Shown here: positions 11,519 to 25,040 of the stretch, piece after piece
Layout of the letters: the number at the start of each line of letters is the position of its first letter
How positions within the stretch are numbered: position 1 is the first letter of the stretch
Source of the DNA: Aphanomyces cochlioides
Taxonomy: Eukaryota; Oomycota; Saprolegniomycetes; Saprolegniales; Verrucalvaceae
Assembly (NCBI GenBank): GCA_019828595.1
Contig: JAHQRK010000016.1
Span: forward strand, 1,550,001 to 1,614,000
Direction: 5' to 3'
Length of the DNA stretch: 64,000 nt
Notes under the pieces: generated by a model
Database searches by the model: none
The model's input: the letters and a program-made list of their open reading frames with translations, nothing else
Told to the model about the DNA's origin: nothing
Translations under genes and position numbers: made by a program

Positions 11519-12969
11519 CACTCGCCACGTCTGGCATGTTTGAAAGGTGTCATGCTCGTGTGGTGGACGACCAAGCATCAACTTGGTCCGAAATCAACAC
11601 GCGATAGTCCCAATCATACCCCACAAAATGCATCTCGATGCCACTTTTTCTCCACTTTTGGTACCCACGTGCCACATGCACATCTCGACCCCATCGAGAT
11701 ACCCACTCGCCACGTCTGGCATGTTTGAAAGGTGTCATGCTCGTGTGGTGGACGACCAAGCATCAACTTGGTCCGAAATCAACACGCGAGAGTCCCAAGC
11801 ATACCCCACAAAATGCATCTCGATGCCACTTTTTCTCCACTTTTGGTACCCACGTGCCACATGCATATCTCGACCCCATCGAGACACCCACTCGCCACGT
11901 CTGGCATGTTTGAAAGGTGTCATGCTCGTGTGGTGGACGACCAAGCATCAACTTGGTCCGAAATCAACACGCGAGAGTCCCAAGCATACCCCACAAAATG
12001 CATCTCGATGCCACTTTTTCTCCACTTTTGGTACCCACGTGCCACATGCATATCTCGACCCCATCGAGATACCCACTCGCCACGTCTGGCATGTTTGAAA
12101 GGTGTCATGCTCGTGTGGTGGACGACCAAGCACCAACTTGGTCCGAAATCAACACGCGAGAGTCCCAAGCATACCCCACAAAATGCATCTCGATGCCACT
12201 TTTTCTCCACTTTTGGTACCCACGTGCCACATGCATATCTCGACCCCATCGAGATACCCACTCGCCACGTCTGGCATGTTTGAAAGGTGTCATGCTCGTG
12301 TGGTGGACGACCAAGCATCAACTTGGTCCGAAATCAACACGCGAGAGTCCCAAGCATACCCCACAAAATGCATCTCGATGCCACTTTTTCTCCACTTTTG
12401 GTACCCACGTGCCACATGCATATCTCGACCCCATCGAGATACCCACTCGCCACGTCTGGCATGTTTGAAAGGTGTCATGCTCGTGTGGTGGACGACCAAG
12501 CATCAACTTGGTCCGAAATCAACACGCGAGAGTCCCAAGCATACCCCACAAAATGCATCTCGATGCCACTTTTTCTCCACTTTTGGTACCCACGTGCCAC
12601 ATGCATATCTCGACCCCATCGAGACACCCACTCGCCACGTCTGGCATGTTTGAAAGTGCTCGTGTGGTGGACGACCAAGCATCAACTTGGTCCGAAATCA
12701 ACACGCGAGAGTCCCAAGCATACCCCACAAAATGCATCTCGATGCCACTTTTTCTCCACTTTTGGTACCCACGTGCCACATGCACATCTCGACCCCATCG
12801 AGATACCCACTCGCCACGTCTGGCATGTTTGAAAGGTGTCATGCTCGTGTGGTGGACGACCAAGCATCAACTTGGTCCGAAATCAACACGCGAGAGTCCC
12901 AAGCATACCCCACAAAATGCATCTCGATGCCACTTTTTCTCCACTTTTGGTACCCACGTGCCACATGCA
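11519..12969 (+). repeat. Satellite block S6
   Basis: About eight monomers, a duplicate of S4 at an offset of 5076 bp that lacks one 370-bp dimer. It starts with the same CACTCGCCACGT flank and the same variants (GCGATAG and CCAATCAT in the first monomer). Confidence 0.95.
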
Positions 12970-13235
12970 GCTCCTGGTTGATCTCCCTCTCAAGAAGGGA
13001 TACACCAAGGTATTCAATGTGCTCAAGCATCTATCTTCGGACCCCTGGTTACGTCAACACATCATTCCTGACAGCGTCGTTTCATGAGTGAGCTAACAGC
13101 TCACTCACTTCATCTCCTGTTCAATGACCACTTTGCCATATTCTGTTTTCCAAGTTCTATTTATACAGTACGAGGCAAATTAGTAAGTCATTAGGGCCTT
13201 TGCTCAAAAATAAGGTTAATACAACTCATTTAACC
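12970..13235 (+). mobile_element. LINE copy L6, 266-bp 5'-truncated insertion
   Basis: Same as L1 and L4. The 14-bp duplication ACGTGCCACATGCA lies at 12956-12969 and 13236-13249. It is the duplicate of L4 within the roughly 5-kb repeated unit. Confidence 0.95.
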
Positions 13236-13760
13236 ACGTGCCACATGCACATCTCGACCCCATCGAGATACCCACTCGCCACGTCTGGCATGTTTGAAAG
13301 GTGTCATGCTCGTGTGGTGGACGACCAAGCATCAACTTGGTCCGAAATCAACACGCGAGAGTCCCAAGCATACCCCACAAAATGCATCTCGATGCCACTT
13401 TTTCTCCACTTTTGGTACCCACGTGCCACATGCATATCTCGACCCCATCGAGATACCCACTCGCCACGTCTGGCATGTTTGAAAGGTGTCATGCTCGTGT
13501 GGTGGACGACCAAGCACCAACTTGGTCCGAAATCAACACGCGAGAGTCCCAAGCATACCCCACAAAATGCATCTCGATGCCACTTTTTCTCCACTTTTGG
13601 TACCCACGTGCCACATGCATATCTCGACCCCATCGAGACACCCACTCGCCACGTCTGGCATGTTTGAAAGGTGTCATGCTCGTGTGGTGGACGACCAAGC
13701 ATCAACTTGGTCCGAAATCAACACGCGAGAGTCCCAAGCATACCCCACAAAATGCATCTC
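13236..13760 (+). repeat. Satellite block S7
   Basis: Nearly three monomers, the counterpart of S5 but 6 bp longer because one monomer is of the 185-bp class. Its last 14 bp (13747-13760) are the upstream target-site duplication of L7. Confidence 0.95.
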
Positions 13761-16082
13761 CAGCGCCACATTCGACACATCATCCACCCGGACCAGCAAG
13801 GCTTTATCCGTCGAAGCAATATCCAAACCAATATTGCACGACTGGATGACATGCTGCACCACATCAAACTACACAGTCCGTCCTCGATGGTGGCACTGCT
13901 TGACTTTGAGAAAGCTTTTGATCGCGTGGGCCACGCGTACTTGCTCCGCGTCCTCCGTCACTATGGCTTTCCCGAAACCTTTGTTGACATGGTTCGCGTA
14001 CTGTACTCGGGCCGCAAGTCTCGCATCTTGGTGAACGGCTTCTTGTCCAAGCCAGTTCACATCTCACGCGGTGTGTTGCAAGGTGATCCACTGTCGCCAC
14101 TTCTGTTTGTGATCGCTTTGGAACCGATGTGCCAACTCCTACGGCAACACTCCAACTATGGCATCAAGTGTGGGGATCGCTACCACACTGGGAGTTACTT
14201 TGCCGACGACTCGCAACTCTATGCGGCAAATGAGACGTGCCTCCACCGGCAGCTTGCATTGGTTCAAACCTTTTGCGACAAGTCTGGTTTCCGACTCAAC
14301 GTAGACAAGACCCAAATTCTGACCTACAGCCAGTTGAATGGGAACCTTGCCTCACTACAAGTTACTTCCGACAGTCCCGTGAAGGCTCTTGGTATCTTGG
14401 TTGCGCCCAATCTTTCTCCATTGGCACGTTTCAATTACGTGTTTGAGAAGTTTGTGGCTCGCTTGTCTTTGTGGCTCTACAAGGCTCGAACCATGGCCGG
14501 AAAAGTCACTATCCTGCACAGCATATGTCTGCCTGTGTTATGGTACCAACTGGCTTTTGTCCCTGCCGACAAAGACCTGGCCAAAAAGATCGACAAGGCC
14601 ATGCTTCAATTTATGCATGGTGAAGAAATCAACCCATCCTCCTCTGTCCATGGCCTCCGTTTGATCAAAAAGGAGATCCTATTCATGCCGAAGAAGTCCG
14701 GTGGCTTAGGCCTGCACCATGCACTTGCTTTATGGCAACAACACAACCGCTCTGTCATGATCAGATGCATTCAAGCCATCACCACCCCACCCCGCAAGTC
14801 TGCCATGTCCGCCTGGATTACGCCGGGCTATACTCTCCTCGAGAAGGCTTTTCATCCATGGGGTTCCCCCCGAGATCTCCTCTTGGCAAATGGCTCTTCT
14901 GCATTCATCAGACAACTGTACAAGAATCCCAATATCACTCCAATGTGGAAAGCCTTATTGAGTAGCTGGTTTGAATCCCGCTGGACTCCGTACGGCTGTC
15001 CAAATCACATCTCATCTTTGGATGTTCCCCTTTGGCACAACTCGTATCTGCCTGGACTCGAAGACCTATACGATCAGTGCTCTACATCGACGCAAGACCA
15101 AGCCAATGTATTGGCTTCGCTTCACATCACGAAGTTGTCGCATTTGTTGACTCCGTGTCAGCGAGTTTGGCCAGCTTCGATCTTGTTCGACAAAATCAAC
15201 CGTGCCTGCCGCCAAGCCAATTTTGTCCCTCCAACGAAACTATGGATCTCAATCTTGGTGACCAAGTTATCACGATTGTTTGAGATTGTTTCTGAAGAGG
15301 ATGCTCCCGTGTTCCACTTGCCGACGCCAAGCTCTGAATGGATGGAATGGCACTGGATAATTCACCCTGACTCGAGTCCGATCTTGTTGGCGCTTGCGAC
15401 TTCGAAATCGGCTAAGATCAGAGCTTCTCCAGCTGTCAGCTCGTCCATTCTTCCTACCAAGCATCTCAACCTGCCATCCAACTTTTACGAAGACCCCAAG
15501 CGCCTTACCCAACTTGCCGCCTTCCTCCAACCCGACCACATTCTCCCTCGATATGGAGAGTTCATTTTCAAGACCCTTCTCCGCGCCAACGCCATGCAAT
15601 ATCTGTTTCAGTACCAAGACCCCAAGCCGACGTGTGTCTTCTGTCGTGTCAATGAGACGTACGAGCATTTCCTGTTCTCTTGTGGATATGGTCAATCTGT
15701 TTGGTATTTCTTCAAGGCGATCCAGCGACTGCTCGAGTGTTCCTTTCCGTCCACGTGTCTGGAAATGTTCTACGAGACGCCCAAGCCGTCCGATGGATAC
15801 TACATCCGTGGCTATCTGAAGATCTGGCCGATTGTCCGAGCCTGCGTGTATTATCAAATATGGCTCCAACGTGCCGATCGCACCTTTCGACCCGACCTCA
15901 CAGCGAAGAGTCCGATGGAAGTTGCCATTCATGCTGCCTCTTTGATCAAGCTACATCTACAACAGCTCCTGGTTGATCTCCCTCTCAAGAAGGGATACAC
16001 CAAGGTATTCAATGTGCTCAAGCATCTATCTTCGGATCCCTGGTTACGTCAACACATCATTCCTAACAGCGTCGTTTCATGA
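13752..16082 (+). pseudogene. 5'-truncated ORF2 (partial reverse transcriptase) of L7
   Basis: This is a 776-codon open frame, ATG CAT CTC from satellite joined in frame to ORF2 codons 579-1351. Content is as in L5: the catalytic DFEKAFD, LQGDPLSP and FADD blocks and the terminal Cys/His motif, without endonuclease or the first reverse transcriptase blocks. A few substitutions distinguish it from L5, such as ILFMPKK where L5 has IIFMPKK, and TKLW for TKQW. It is non-autonomous. Confidence 0.85.
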
Positions 16083-16230
16083 GTGAGCATGACGGCTCAC
16101 CACTTCGTCTCCTGTTCAATGACCACTTTGCCATATTCTGTTTTCCAAGTTCTATTTATACAGTACGAGGCAAATTAGTAAGTCATTAGGGCCTTTGCTC
16201 AAAAATAAGGTTAATACAACTCATTTAACC
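13761..16230 (+). mobile_element. LINE copy L7, 2.47-kb 5'-truncated insertion
   Basis: Same 5' truncation as L5, but here both flanks agree: ACAAAATGCATCTC at 13747-13760 and 16231-16244. This is therefore the undisturbed form of the insertion and L5 is the recombinant. Confidence 0.95.
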
Positions 16231-17534
16231 ACAAAATGCATCTCGATGCCACTTTTTCTCCACTTTTGGTACCCACGTGCCACATGCATATCTCGACCCC
16301 ATCGAGATACCCACTCGCCACGTCTGGCATGTTTGAAAGGTGTCATGCTCGTGTGGTGGACGACCAAGCACCAACTTGGTCCGAAATCAACACGCGAGAG
16401 TCCCAAGCATACCCCACAAAATGCATCTCGATGCCACTTTTTCTCCACTTTTGGTACCCACGTGCCACATGCATATCTCGACCCCATCGAGATACCCACT
16501 CGCCACGTCTGGCATGTTTGAAAGGTGTCATGCTCGTGTGGTGGACGACCAAGCACCAACTTGGTCCGAAATCAACACGCGAGAGTCCCAAGCATACCCC
16601 ACAAAATGCATCTCGATGCCACTTTTTCTCCACTTTTGGTACCCACGTGCCACATGCATATCTCGACCCCATCGAGATACCCACTCGCCACGTCTGGCAT
16701 GTTTGAAAGGTGTCATGCTCGTGTGGTGGACGACCAAGCACCAACTTGGTCCGAAATCAACACGCGAGAGTCCCAAGCATACCCCACAAAATGCATCTCG
16801 ATGCCACTTTTTCTCCACTTTTGGTACCCACGTGCCACATGCATATCTCGACCCCATCGAGATACCCACTCGCCACGTCTGGCATGTTTGAAAGGTGTCA
16901 TGCTCGTGTGGTGGACGACCAAGCATCAACTTGGTCCGAAATCAACACGCGAGAGTCCCAAGCATACCCCACAAAATGCATCTCGAAGCCACTTTTTCTC
17001 CACTTTTGGTACCCACGTGCCACATGCATATCTCGACCCCATCGAGATACCCACTCGCCACGTCTGGCATGTTTGAAAGGTGTCATGCTCGTGTGGTGGA
17101 CGACCAAGCACCAACTTGGTCCGAAATCAACACGCGAGAGTCCCAAGCATACCCCACAAAATGCATCTCGATGCCACTTTTTCTCCACTTTTGGTACCCA
17201 CGTGCCACATGCATATCTCGACCCCATCGAGACACCCACTCGCCACGTCTGGCATGTTTGAAAGGTGTCATGCTCGTGTGGTGGACGACCAAGCATCAAC
17301 TTGGTCCGAAATCAACACGCGATAGTCCCAAGCATACCCCACAAAATGCATCTCGATGCCACTTTTTCTCCACTTTTGGTACCCACGTGCCACATGCATA
17401 TCTCGACCCCATCGAGACACCCACTCGCCACGTCTGGCATGTTTGAAAGTGCTCGTGTGGTGGACGACCAAGCATCAACTTGGTCCGAAATCAACACGCG
17501 ATAGTCCCAAGCATACCCCACAAAATGCATCTCG
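16231..17534 (+). repeat. Satellite block S8
   Basis: About seven monomers, several carrying AAGCACCAA and one with CTCGAAGCC instead of CTCGATGCC. The last monomer is of the 179-bp class. The final 15 bp (17520-17534, ACAAAATGCATCTCG) are the upstream target-site duplication of L8. Confidence 0.95.
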
Positions 17535-17667
17535 TTTGGGTTCTCGCCGGAGCAATGGTGTACCCCAGTCACCGTGCTGCGGGGATGGCATGGATTCCCC
17601 TTCTACCCCTGTCACTGGGGGTCTGGCCCCGGCCTTTCTCGTGACCAATGGGACTGAGCCAGCAGCC

Positions 17668-17680
17668 ACCAACCGCGTCG
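17668..17680 (+). repeat. Target-site duplication of L9, upstream copy
   Basis: ACCAACCGCGTCG, preceded by CC, is ORF1 sequence of L8. It is repeated at 25028-25040 immediately after the 3' end of L9. In uninterrupted copies (for example 51468-51480) it occurs once. Confidence 0.95.
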
Positions 17681-17710
17681 TAGAAGTTATCAAGTGCCGC
17701 CGCGCTCAAA

Positions 17711-20700
17711 ATGTCCAACGCCAACAGCTGTTCCGAGCTCCGTGAGACCAACACTCACGGAGTCACCATCATTCCAGGTATTGTATCACCTCACCCACTT
17801 TCGTCGTCCAATCAGGATGGCGGAAGTGGTGTGAGTAATGTCTCTACACCTAACCCTAGGGCCGAAGTGGAGGTCGAGTTCGACCCCAACAGCGTCTCTG
17901 GAGACCAATCTGCGTCTCGCTCCACCAGCGCTTCACCTGGTGCTCCACTCGCCGGAGTTCCAGGGGGGTCAACCTCAGTGGGTCAGTGGTTGACCCCCAG
18001 ACCACTGTCGTTAACTTGTCTAGCGAAGCCCTCACTCAGGAGGGCGAACCACTGGGGCCTTGTGCCTGTGGTGGCTGCTTCCCTGGACTCCAATTGGAGT
18101 CGATCCCCAGTGAAGGCGGCGAGAAAACGGGGTCCATGCCAGCCCTAGAGGCTACGAGGGCCCCCCCTATGGGCACACCCTGCGGTTCTGTCTACTTCCC
18201 CCCAGGGGCCTCTTCGGAGGGGCGGGGGCGGTATCCCGATTTGGGTTCTCGCCGGAGCAATGGTGTACCCCAGTCACCGTGCTGCGGGGATGGCATGGAT
18301 TCCCCTTCTACCCCTGTCACTGGGGGTCTGGCCCCGGCCTTTCTCGTGACCAATGGGACTGAGCCAGCAGCCACCAACCGCGTCGCCCCCTGTGCTGAGC
18401 CTCCTAGAACGGGAGAGGAAGAAGAAAAATCTCAAGAGGACGTGGATATGGTCTCTGGAGACGCCGAGGGGAAGGATTCTACTGAAACCGAAGCCTTAAC
18501 CGACGAGGGAAATACTCAAATTCACTCTGAGGTTGATGGGTCAGGCGACATTAACGGCCAAGCGAAGCCGTGTGATACTCCTGGAGAAGTTATTCAAGAG
18601 GAACAATCGACAAACAATGACAATGAACAGTCAAATCAAGACATTGTCGACAAATCCGTTGCTCAAGGAAATGGCGCTGTTGATCCTCCTACCGCGGCAG
18701 ACAAAATACAAGGCGATCAAGAGCAACAAAACGCTGAAAAGGCCAATCCATGGACGCAAAAGGCTCCCGGCAAGGATTCAGCTTCGTCCAAGAAAGATTC
18801 CAAGCAAGGCAATGCCCCCAAAGGCGCGAAACATCGCAACACTGGTGCTCATGCTATTGCCGATGACGATATTGCGCGATGCGAGGCCATGGCGGACGCA
18901 TTCTACAAAGACTCTGGTGACATGGACGCCTTCATTGAAAACATTTTGCTCACCCCCCAGTCCCAAGTGTACGAGCTCACAGTCAAGTTGGGCGAAGGCT
19001 ACAAGGACTGGTCCGAAAAAGTCATCTGCGATCAATTTGTCAAGGAAAATCCTGGTTCGTTATGGGGCTCCAAATTTCCGAACATTTTGATCCACAAGAA
19101 GAACCCACAGACCATTGTGATCTCAAGTTACAACTTGTCTACGTGCGTGGAAATGGGAGGCACAACGTTTCGACTTGGTGGCAAAGACTTCCTGGTTCCC
19201 AAGTACTCGCGTTATGGCAACAACTACTACGTTACGTTCAACAAGGTCAGTCACCCTTCGATGGCCAAGGCGATTGTCAAGAAAATGGCTGCATTGACCA
19301 AGTCAGTGATAGCAGCATTCAACCCTACTGCTGGTCAGAACATCAAGTCGCCGCATTTGAGAGTCATTTTCAAGTCGTCTGCGCCTCCTGCAGTGCTGGT
19401 GCCAAAATCCGGCGACGCACTACGCGAAATCACCATTACGGATCCGTCGGGTCAGCCTTTTGTCGTCGTGTTTCAGCACAAGATCGCTGCTCTGAACAAG
19501 ACATTGCCTCCGTCGATTGTTTCACGACGTGCAGAGGCCAAGGCTGAAAAAGCGAAGGCAAAAGCGGCCAAGGCAGCGGCAAAATCTCCTCCGTCAGGAG
19601 AAAAAGAACCTGAACATGATGGAGACGATCATGATCAAGACCCTGGAACAAATGCGGAAGGCAAGGCCGACTCAACTGAGGCATCTGAAGATGGTCAAGA
19701 TGAACAACCACAGCCAACAGCTCCTTCTCATGGCTCTGATGTCGATATGTCTGGTGACAGCGATCCCCCTAACAACAATGGACAAGACAAACAACAAGAA
19801 GATGTGGAAATGTCTACCAACGAATCGCCCGCTCTTGCTCCACCAAGTGAGCAGCCCAAGAACTCGCTGGACCTTCAATTGGTAACGGGCTACCGGTCTG
19901 GACCAGCTCCAAAACGTACTTTGCCTTCGTCCCCACGTTTGATCCCCTGCCGACATCCAACCGTTTTCATATCCTCGAAGAAGACGACGTGGAACTCTCG
20001 TTTGAAGACTTTGCAGTGCCTCGAATTGTATTGGAAGATTCAAGTGCGCCACGCCCGAAAAAGACCAAAGGCAAAGCGAAGAAACAACGACTTAACAAGT
20101 CTGCTGCAGCCCACCTCGAATTGGCGAAGAAGATCATTCGAGACAAGAAAGTCGAAGGCAGTATCACCGAATGTCAACGCATTTTGCGAGATGATCCTCA
20201 GCTCGTTGCACATGCTATGTACGCACAAGATGAAGACCTCAGTTTGTTTCAGTCACTTGTTGCAACCAAGACTATTGAGCGCAAGATGGCTTTGTTAAAA
20301 GCTCAAGGCAAGCCTCACAACTACAAACATCACGTCAACTTCATGGCTCAATACAAGATTCACCCGTCAGAAATCTTGGAAGAATTGACCACGGACATAC
20401 CAGAGATCAAGCGCATCCTCTTTGCACTTGCTACGATTGACTTATTCCTCTCAAATCGGGCCCCAGACCTCTACACAAACTCGGAGGCACTGACTGTTCT
20501 ATTGAACCAAGAAGCAACAAGATTGCCTGACACCAACTGCTTGACGGACTGGTCGCTGTTTGCTTTGATCGAAAACTTCAGCGACAATCTCGAGAAGTTC
20601 ACTTTGCCGGCTCCCGTCTTGTCGGCCATCTCGATGCTCAAAAGCATCACCAACAATTACCACATCGACGAGCTCTGCAGCAAAGCTCACCACTCCATGA

Positions 20701-20747
20701 ACGCCGACGAAATTGATCCCCTCGATTTGGAGGACGATCAACTCTAA
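17711..20747 (+). pseudogene. ORF1 of L9, two frameshifts
   Basis: Starts at ATG in the context CTCAAAATGTCC and corresponds to the 1012-aa ORF1. The first break is in the G-run at 17963-17968 (six G against seven in intact copies), about 85 codons in. The second is near 19937-19941 (TTTGATCC against TTTGGATCC), about codon 743. The central conserved block, the Lys/Ala helix and the C-terminal helical region are otherwise unchanged. Both lesions are 1-nt deletions in runs, so sequencing error is a real alternative to true inactivation. Confidence 0.85.
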
Positions 20748-20824
20748 GGCTTCTATCCCCTGCTTCAATCCATTTCAACCCCCCTCTGACCCCTCCATTC
20801 TACTCATTTTCATCTGTACTCGTG

Positions 20825-23800
20825 ATGAGTGACAACAACTTCTCCGATGTCCCAACTGAACTCGTGGACTGGGACCCACAAATCATCTCCCTCAACACCA
20901 ATGGCTTCTCCAACAGTCATCGGTACATCCTCGACAAACTATCAAGTGTTCACGACGTTTCCTTTATCCAAGAAACCCGTTTCCGCACGCCAAGTCTCCA
21001 CGACCGTGTTGCGTTCCATTGGCAACGCATCACAAACCACGAAGGCTCTTTGTTCTTTGAAGAGCCTATTTACCCTGAAGTATCCACGTCGCCAGCCACT
21101 GGAGGTCTGGCTACGTTGATACATCCTCACTCTCCTTTGAAGAACGCCACTCAAGTCCCTCATGACAACTCAGTGCTTCGTGGTCGTTATCTACAAGTGC
21201 GATGTACTCTGGGTCCACTGACAGTCGTTCTCCACAATATCTATGCGCCGGCAGCCTTCCAAGAACGAGCAAGTTACTTCGAAGAATTGCCACGCGACTT
21301 TCCTCCACATGCGCTCCACATTGTTGGAGGAGATTTCAACTGCACTCTCAACAAAGATTTGGATTCGTTGAGACCCAGTACCTCCACCATGGCCGGCACC
21401 CTTCAACTGGAACAATGGATGCACAGTTTGTCTCTGGTGGATCTGTTTCGCCGTCAAAACCCCGTGGCAAGAACCTTCACAAGTCCCACACTCACCAACC
21501 GACTCGACTACATATTTTGTTCGTCCACCTTGGCGGGTCTTCGTCATTGGAAGGCGACGCACATGCCACACGTTCCACAGGCTGACCACGTGGCTTGTCG
21601 TATCATCACAAAGCGTCAAACATTGCGCCATGGCTCTGGATCATGGAAAGCTCCAACTTGGCTACTTCGTCTACCACGAGCGGCCGAGATTGTTCATGGA
21701 TGTCTGGATCGATTTTTGGACAAGTCTCCAACATTCCACAATATCTCCAAGGCCTACGACATGCTGGTCAATGATATCCGCTCCCAACTCAAAGAATTCC
21801 ATTCTCAACGATTGGAGAAACAACGTCTGCCGTTGAAGAAGTTAGCTGTCGAGATCGCTTCGCTTTTGCAAGTCCCCAACATGCGTCAAGATGCAGTGCT
21901 GGTGGATCGAGTGCGAGACCTTCAAAAGCAAATTCACGAGCTGCAAGATCGAGACAAGCAGTTTCGTCAAGACCAGGCGTTCCAACTTCACTTGTACAAA
22001 GCAGAGCGCTCGTCCAAGTTCCACTTCATGTCCCCTGTCCCTACCCCCTTGAAGAAGACAGTCTTCAAAGAGTTGGTGGATGTCAATGGAAATGTTGTCT
22101 CCAATCAACAAGGCATGTCTGACGTCCTGGTCGACTACTACAAGGACTTGTTTGCAGCTCCCGAGGTGCAGCGATCTGGAGACGAAGTGTCGTCATTTCT
22201 GACCCCATTGACTCGACACAAGCAACTGCCAGAGCAAGCCCAGAAAGAGCTGTCGGCTCCCTTGCGCGCCAACGAGTTCTATCATGCTATTCGACACAGC
22301 AGTTCGAACTCAGCGCCAGGTCCCAACGCTCTGCCATTCGAAGTCCTCAAACTTGCACCTCACAAGTGGTCGTTGGTATTGGAGCTGCTATTCACACACC
22401 AGCTCCATTCTCACCCTCGCTTGACTCCCATGCAACTTGTCAGTACGCTGGTGTTGCTGCACAAGAAAGGCCCCAAGTCACAGGCCAAGAACTATCGGCC
22501 CATTAGCCTACTCAACACGGATGTGAAAATCCTGACGAGTATTCTGGCTTATCGACTCCAGCGCCACATTCGACACATCATCCACCCGGACCAGCAAGGC
22601 TTTATCCGTCGAAGCAATATCCAAACCAATATTGCACGACTGGATGACATGCTGCACCACATCAAACTACACAGTCCGTCCTCGATGGTGGCACTGCTTG
22701 ACTTTGAGAAAGCTTTTGATCGCGTGGACCACGCGTACTTGCTCCGCGTCCTCCGTCACTATGGCTTTCCCGAAACCTTTGTTGACATGGTTCGCGTACT
22801 GTACTCGGGCCGCAAGTCTCGCATCTTGGTGAACGGCTTCTTGTCCAATCCAGTTCACATCTCACGCGGTGTGTTGCAAGGTGATCCACTGTCGCCACTT
22901 CTGTTTGTGATCGCTTTGGAACCGATGTGCCAACTCCTACGGCAACACTCCAACTATGGCATCAAGTGTGGGGATCGCTACCACACTGGGAGTTACTTTG
23001 CCGACGACTCGCAACTCTATGCGGCAAATGAGACGTGCCTCCACCGGCAGCTTGCATTGGTTCAAACCTTTTGCGACAAGTCTGGTTTCCGACTCAACGT
23101 AGACAAGACCCAAATTCTGACCTACAGCCAGTTGAATGGGAACCTTGCCTCACTACAAGTTACTTCCGACAGTCCCGTGAAGGCTCTTGGTATCTTGGTT
23201 GCGCCCAATCTTTCTCCATTGGCACGTTTCAATTACGTGTTTGAGAAGTTTGTGGCTCGCTTGTCTTTGTGGCTCTCAAGGCTCGAACCATGGCCGGAAA
23301 AGTCACTATCCTGCACAGCATATGTCTGCCTGTGGTATGGTACCAACTGGCTTTTGTCCCTGCCGACAAAGACCTGGCCAAAAAGATCGACAAGGCCATG
23401 CTTCAATTTATGCATGGTGAAGAAATCAACCCATCCTCCTCTGTCCATGGCCTCCGTTTGATCAAAAAGGAGATCCTATTCATGCCGAAGAAGTCCGGTG
23501 GCTTAGGCCTGCACCATGCACTTGCTTTATGGCAACAACACAACCGCTCTGTCATGATCAGATGCATTCAAGCCATCACCACCCCACCCCGCAAGTCTGC
23601 CATGTCCGCCTGGATTACGCCGGGCTATACTCTCCTCGAGAAGGCTTTTCATCCATGGGGTTCCCCCCGAGATCTCCTCTTGGCAAATGGCTCTTCTGCA
23701 TTCATCAGACAACTGTACAAGAATCCCAATATCACTCCAATGTGGAAAGCCTTATTGAGTAGCTGGTTTGAATCCCGCTGGACTCCGTACGGCTGTCCAA

Positions 23801-24879
23801 ATCACATCTCATCTTTGGATGTTCCCCTTTGGCACAACTCGTATCTGCCTGGACTCGAAGACCTATACGATCAGTGCTCTACATCGACGCAAGACCAAGC
23901 CAATGTATTGGCTTCGCTTCACATCACGAAGTTGTCGCATTTGTTGACTCCGTGTCAGCGAGTTTGGCCAGCTTCGATCTTGTTCGACAAAATCAACCGT
24001 GCCTGCCGCCAAGCCAATTTTGTCCCTCCAACGAAACAATGGATCTCAATCTTGGTGACCAAGTTATCACGATTGTTTGAGATTGTTTCTGAAGAGGATG
24101 CTCCCGTGTTCCACTTGCCGACGCCAAGCTCTGAATGGATGGAATGGCACTGGATAATTCACCCTGACTCGAGTCCGATCTTGTTGGCGCTTGCGACTTC
24201 GAAATCGGCTAAGATCAGAGCTTCTCCAACTGTCAGCTCGTCCATTCTTCCTACCAAGCATCTCAACCTGCCATCCAACTTTTACGAAGACCCCAAGCGC
24301 CTTACCCAACTTGCCGCCTTCCTCCAACCCGACCACATTCTCCCTCGATATGGAGAGTTCATTTTCAAGACCCTTCTCCGCGCCAACGCCATGCAATATC
24401 TGTTTCAGTACCAAGACCCCAAGCCGACGTGTGTCTTCTGTCGTGTCAATGAGACGTACGAGCATTTCCTGTTCTCTTGTGGATATGGTCAATCTGTTTG
24501 GTATTCCTTCAAGACAATCCAGCGACTGCTCGAGTGTTCCTTTCCGTCCACGTGTCTGGAAATGTTCTACGAGACGCCCAAGCCGTCCGATGGATACTAC
24601 ATCCGTGGCTATCTGAAGATCTGGCCGATTGTCCGAGCCTGCGTGTATTATCAAATATGGCTCCAACGTGCCGATCGCACCTTTCGACCCGACCTCACAG
24701 CGAAGAGTCCGATGGAAGTTGCCATTCATGCTGCCTCTTTGATCAAGCTACATCTACAACAGCTCCTGGTTGATCTCCCTCTCAAGAAGGGATACACCAA
24801 GGTATTCAATGTGCTCAAGCATCTATCTTCGGACCCCTGGTTACGTCAACACGCCATTCCTGACAGCGTCGTTTCATGA
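20825..24879 (+). pseudogene. ORF2 (endonuclease-reverse transcriptase) of L9, one frameshift
   Basis: The ATG lies in GTGATGAGTGAC. The endonuclease and all reverse transcriptase catalytic blocks through FADD are in one frame. A single-base deletion near 23276 (GGCTCTCAAG against GGCTCTACAAG) then shifts the frame, and the original C-terminal part continues in another frame to the TGA at 24877-24879. A product from the first frame would lack the C-terminal third, including the Cys/His motif. Everything else matches the intact 1351-aa ORF2. Confidence 0.88.
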
Positions 24880-25027
24880 GTGAGCTGACGGCTCACTCAC
24901 TTCATCTCCTGTTCAATGACCACTTTGCCATATTCTGTTTTCCAAGTTCTATTTATACAGTACGAGGCAAATTAGTAAGTCATTAGGGCCTTTGCTCAAA
25001 AATAAGGTTAATACAACTCATTTAACC

Positions 25028-25040
25028 ACCAACCGCGTCG
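25028..25040 (+). repeat. Target-site duplication of L9, downstream copy
   Basis: ACCAACCGCGTCG directly follows the TTAACC terminus of L9 and continues into L8 ORF1 (CCCCCTGTGC...). It matches 17668-17680 exactly. Confidence 0.95.

Larger units (their letters stand above)
17681..25027 (+). mobile_element. LINE copy L9, nearly full-length, nested in L8
   Basis: 7347 bp from an extra T plus AGAAGTTATC in the 5' leader to the terminal TTAACC. Relative to L13 only the first 29 bp of the leader are missing. It is flanked by a perfect 13-bp duplication of L8 ORF1 sequence (17668-17680 and 25028-25040). Both ORFs are present but carry single-base deletions. Confidence 0.95.
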
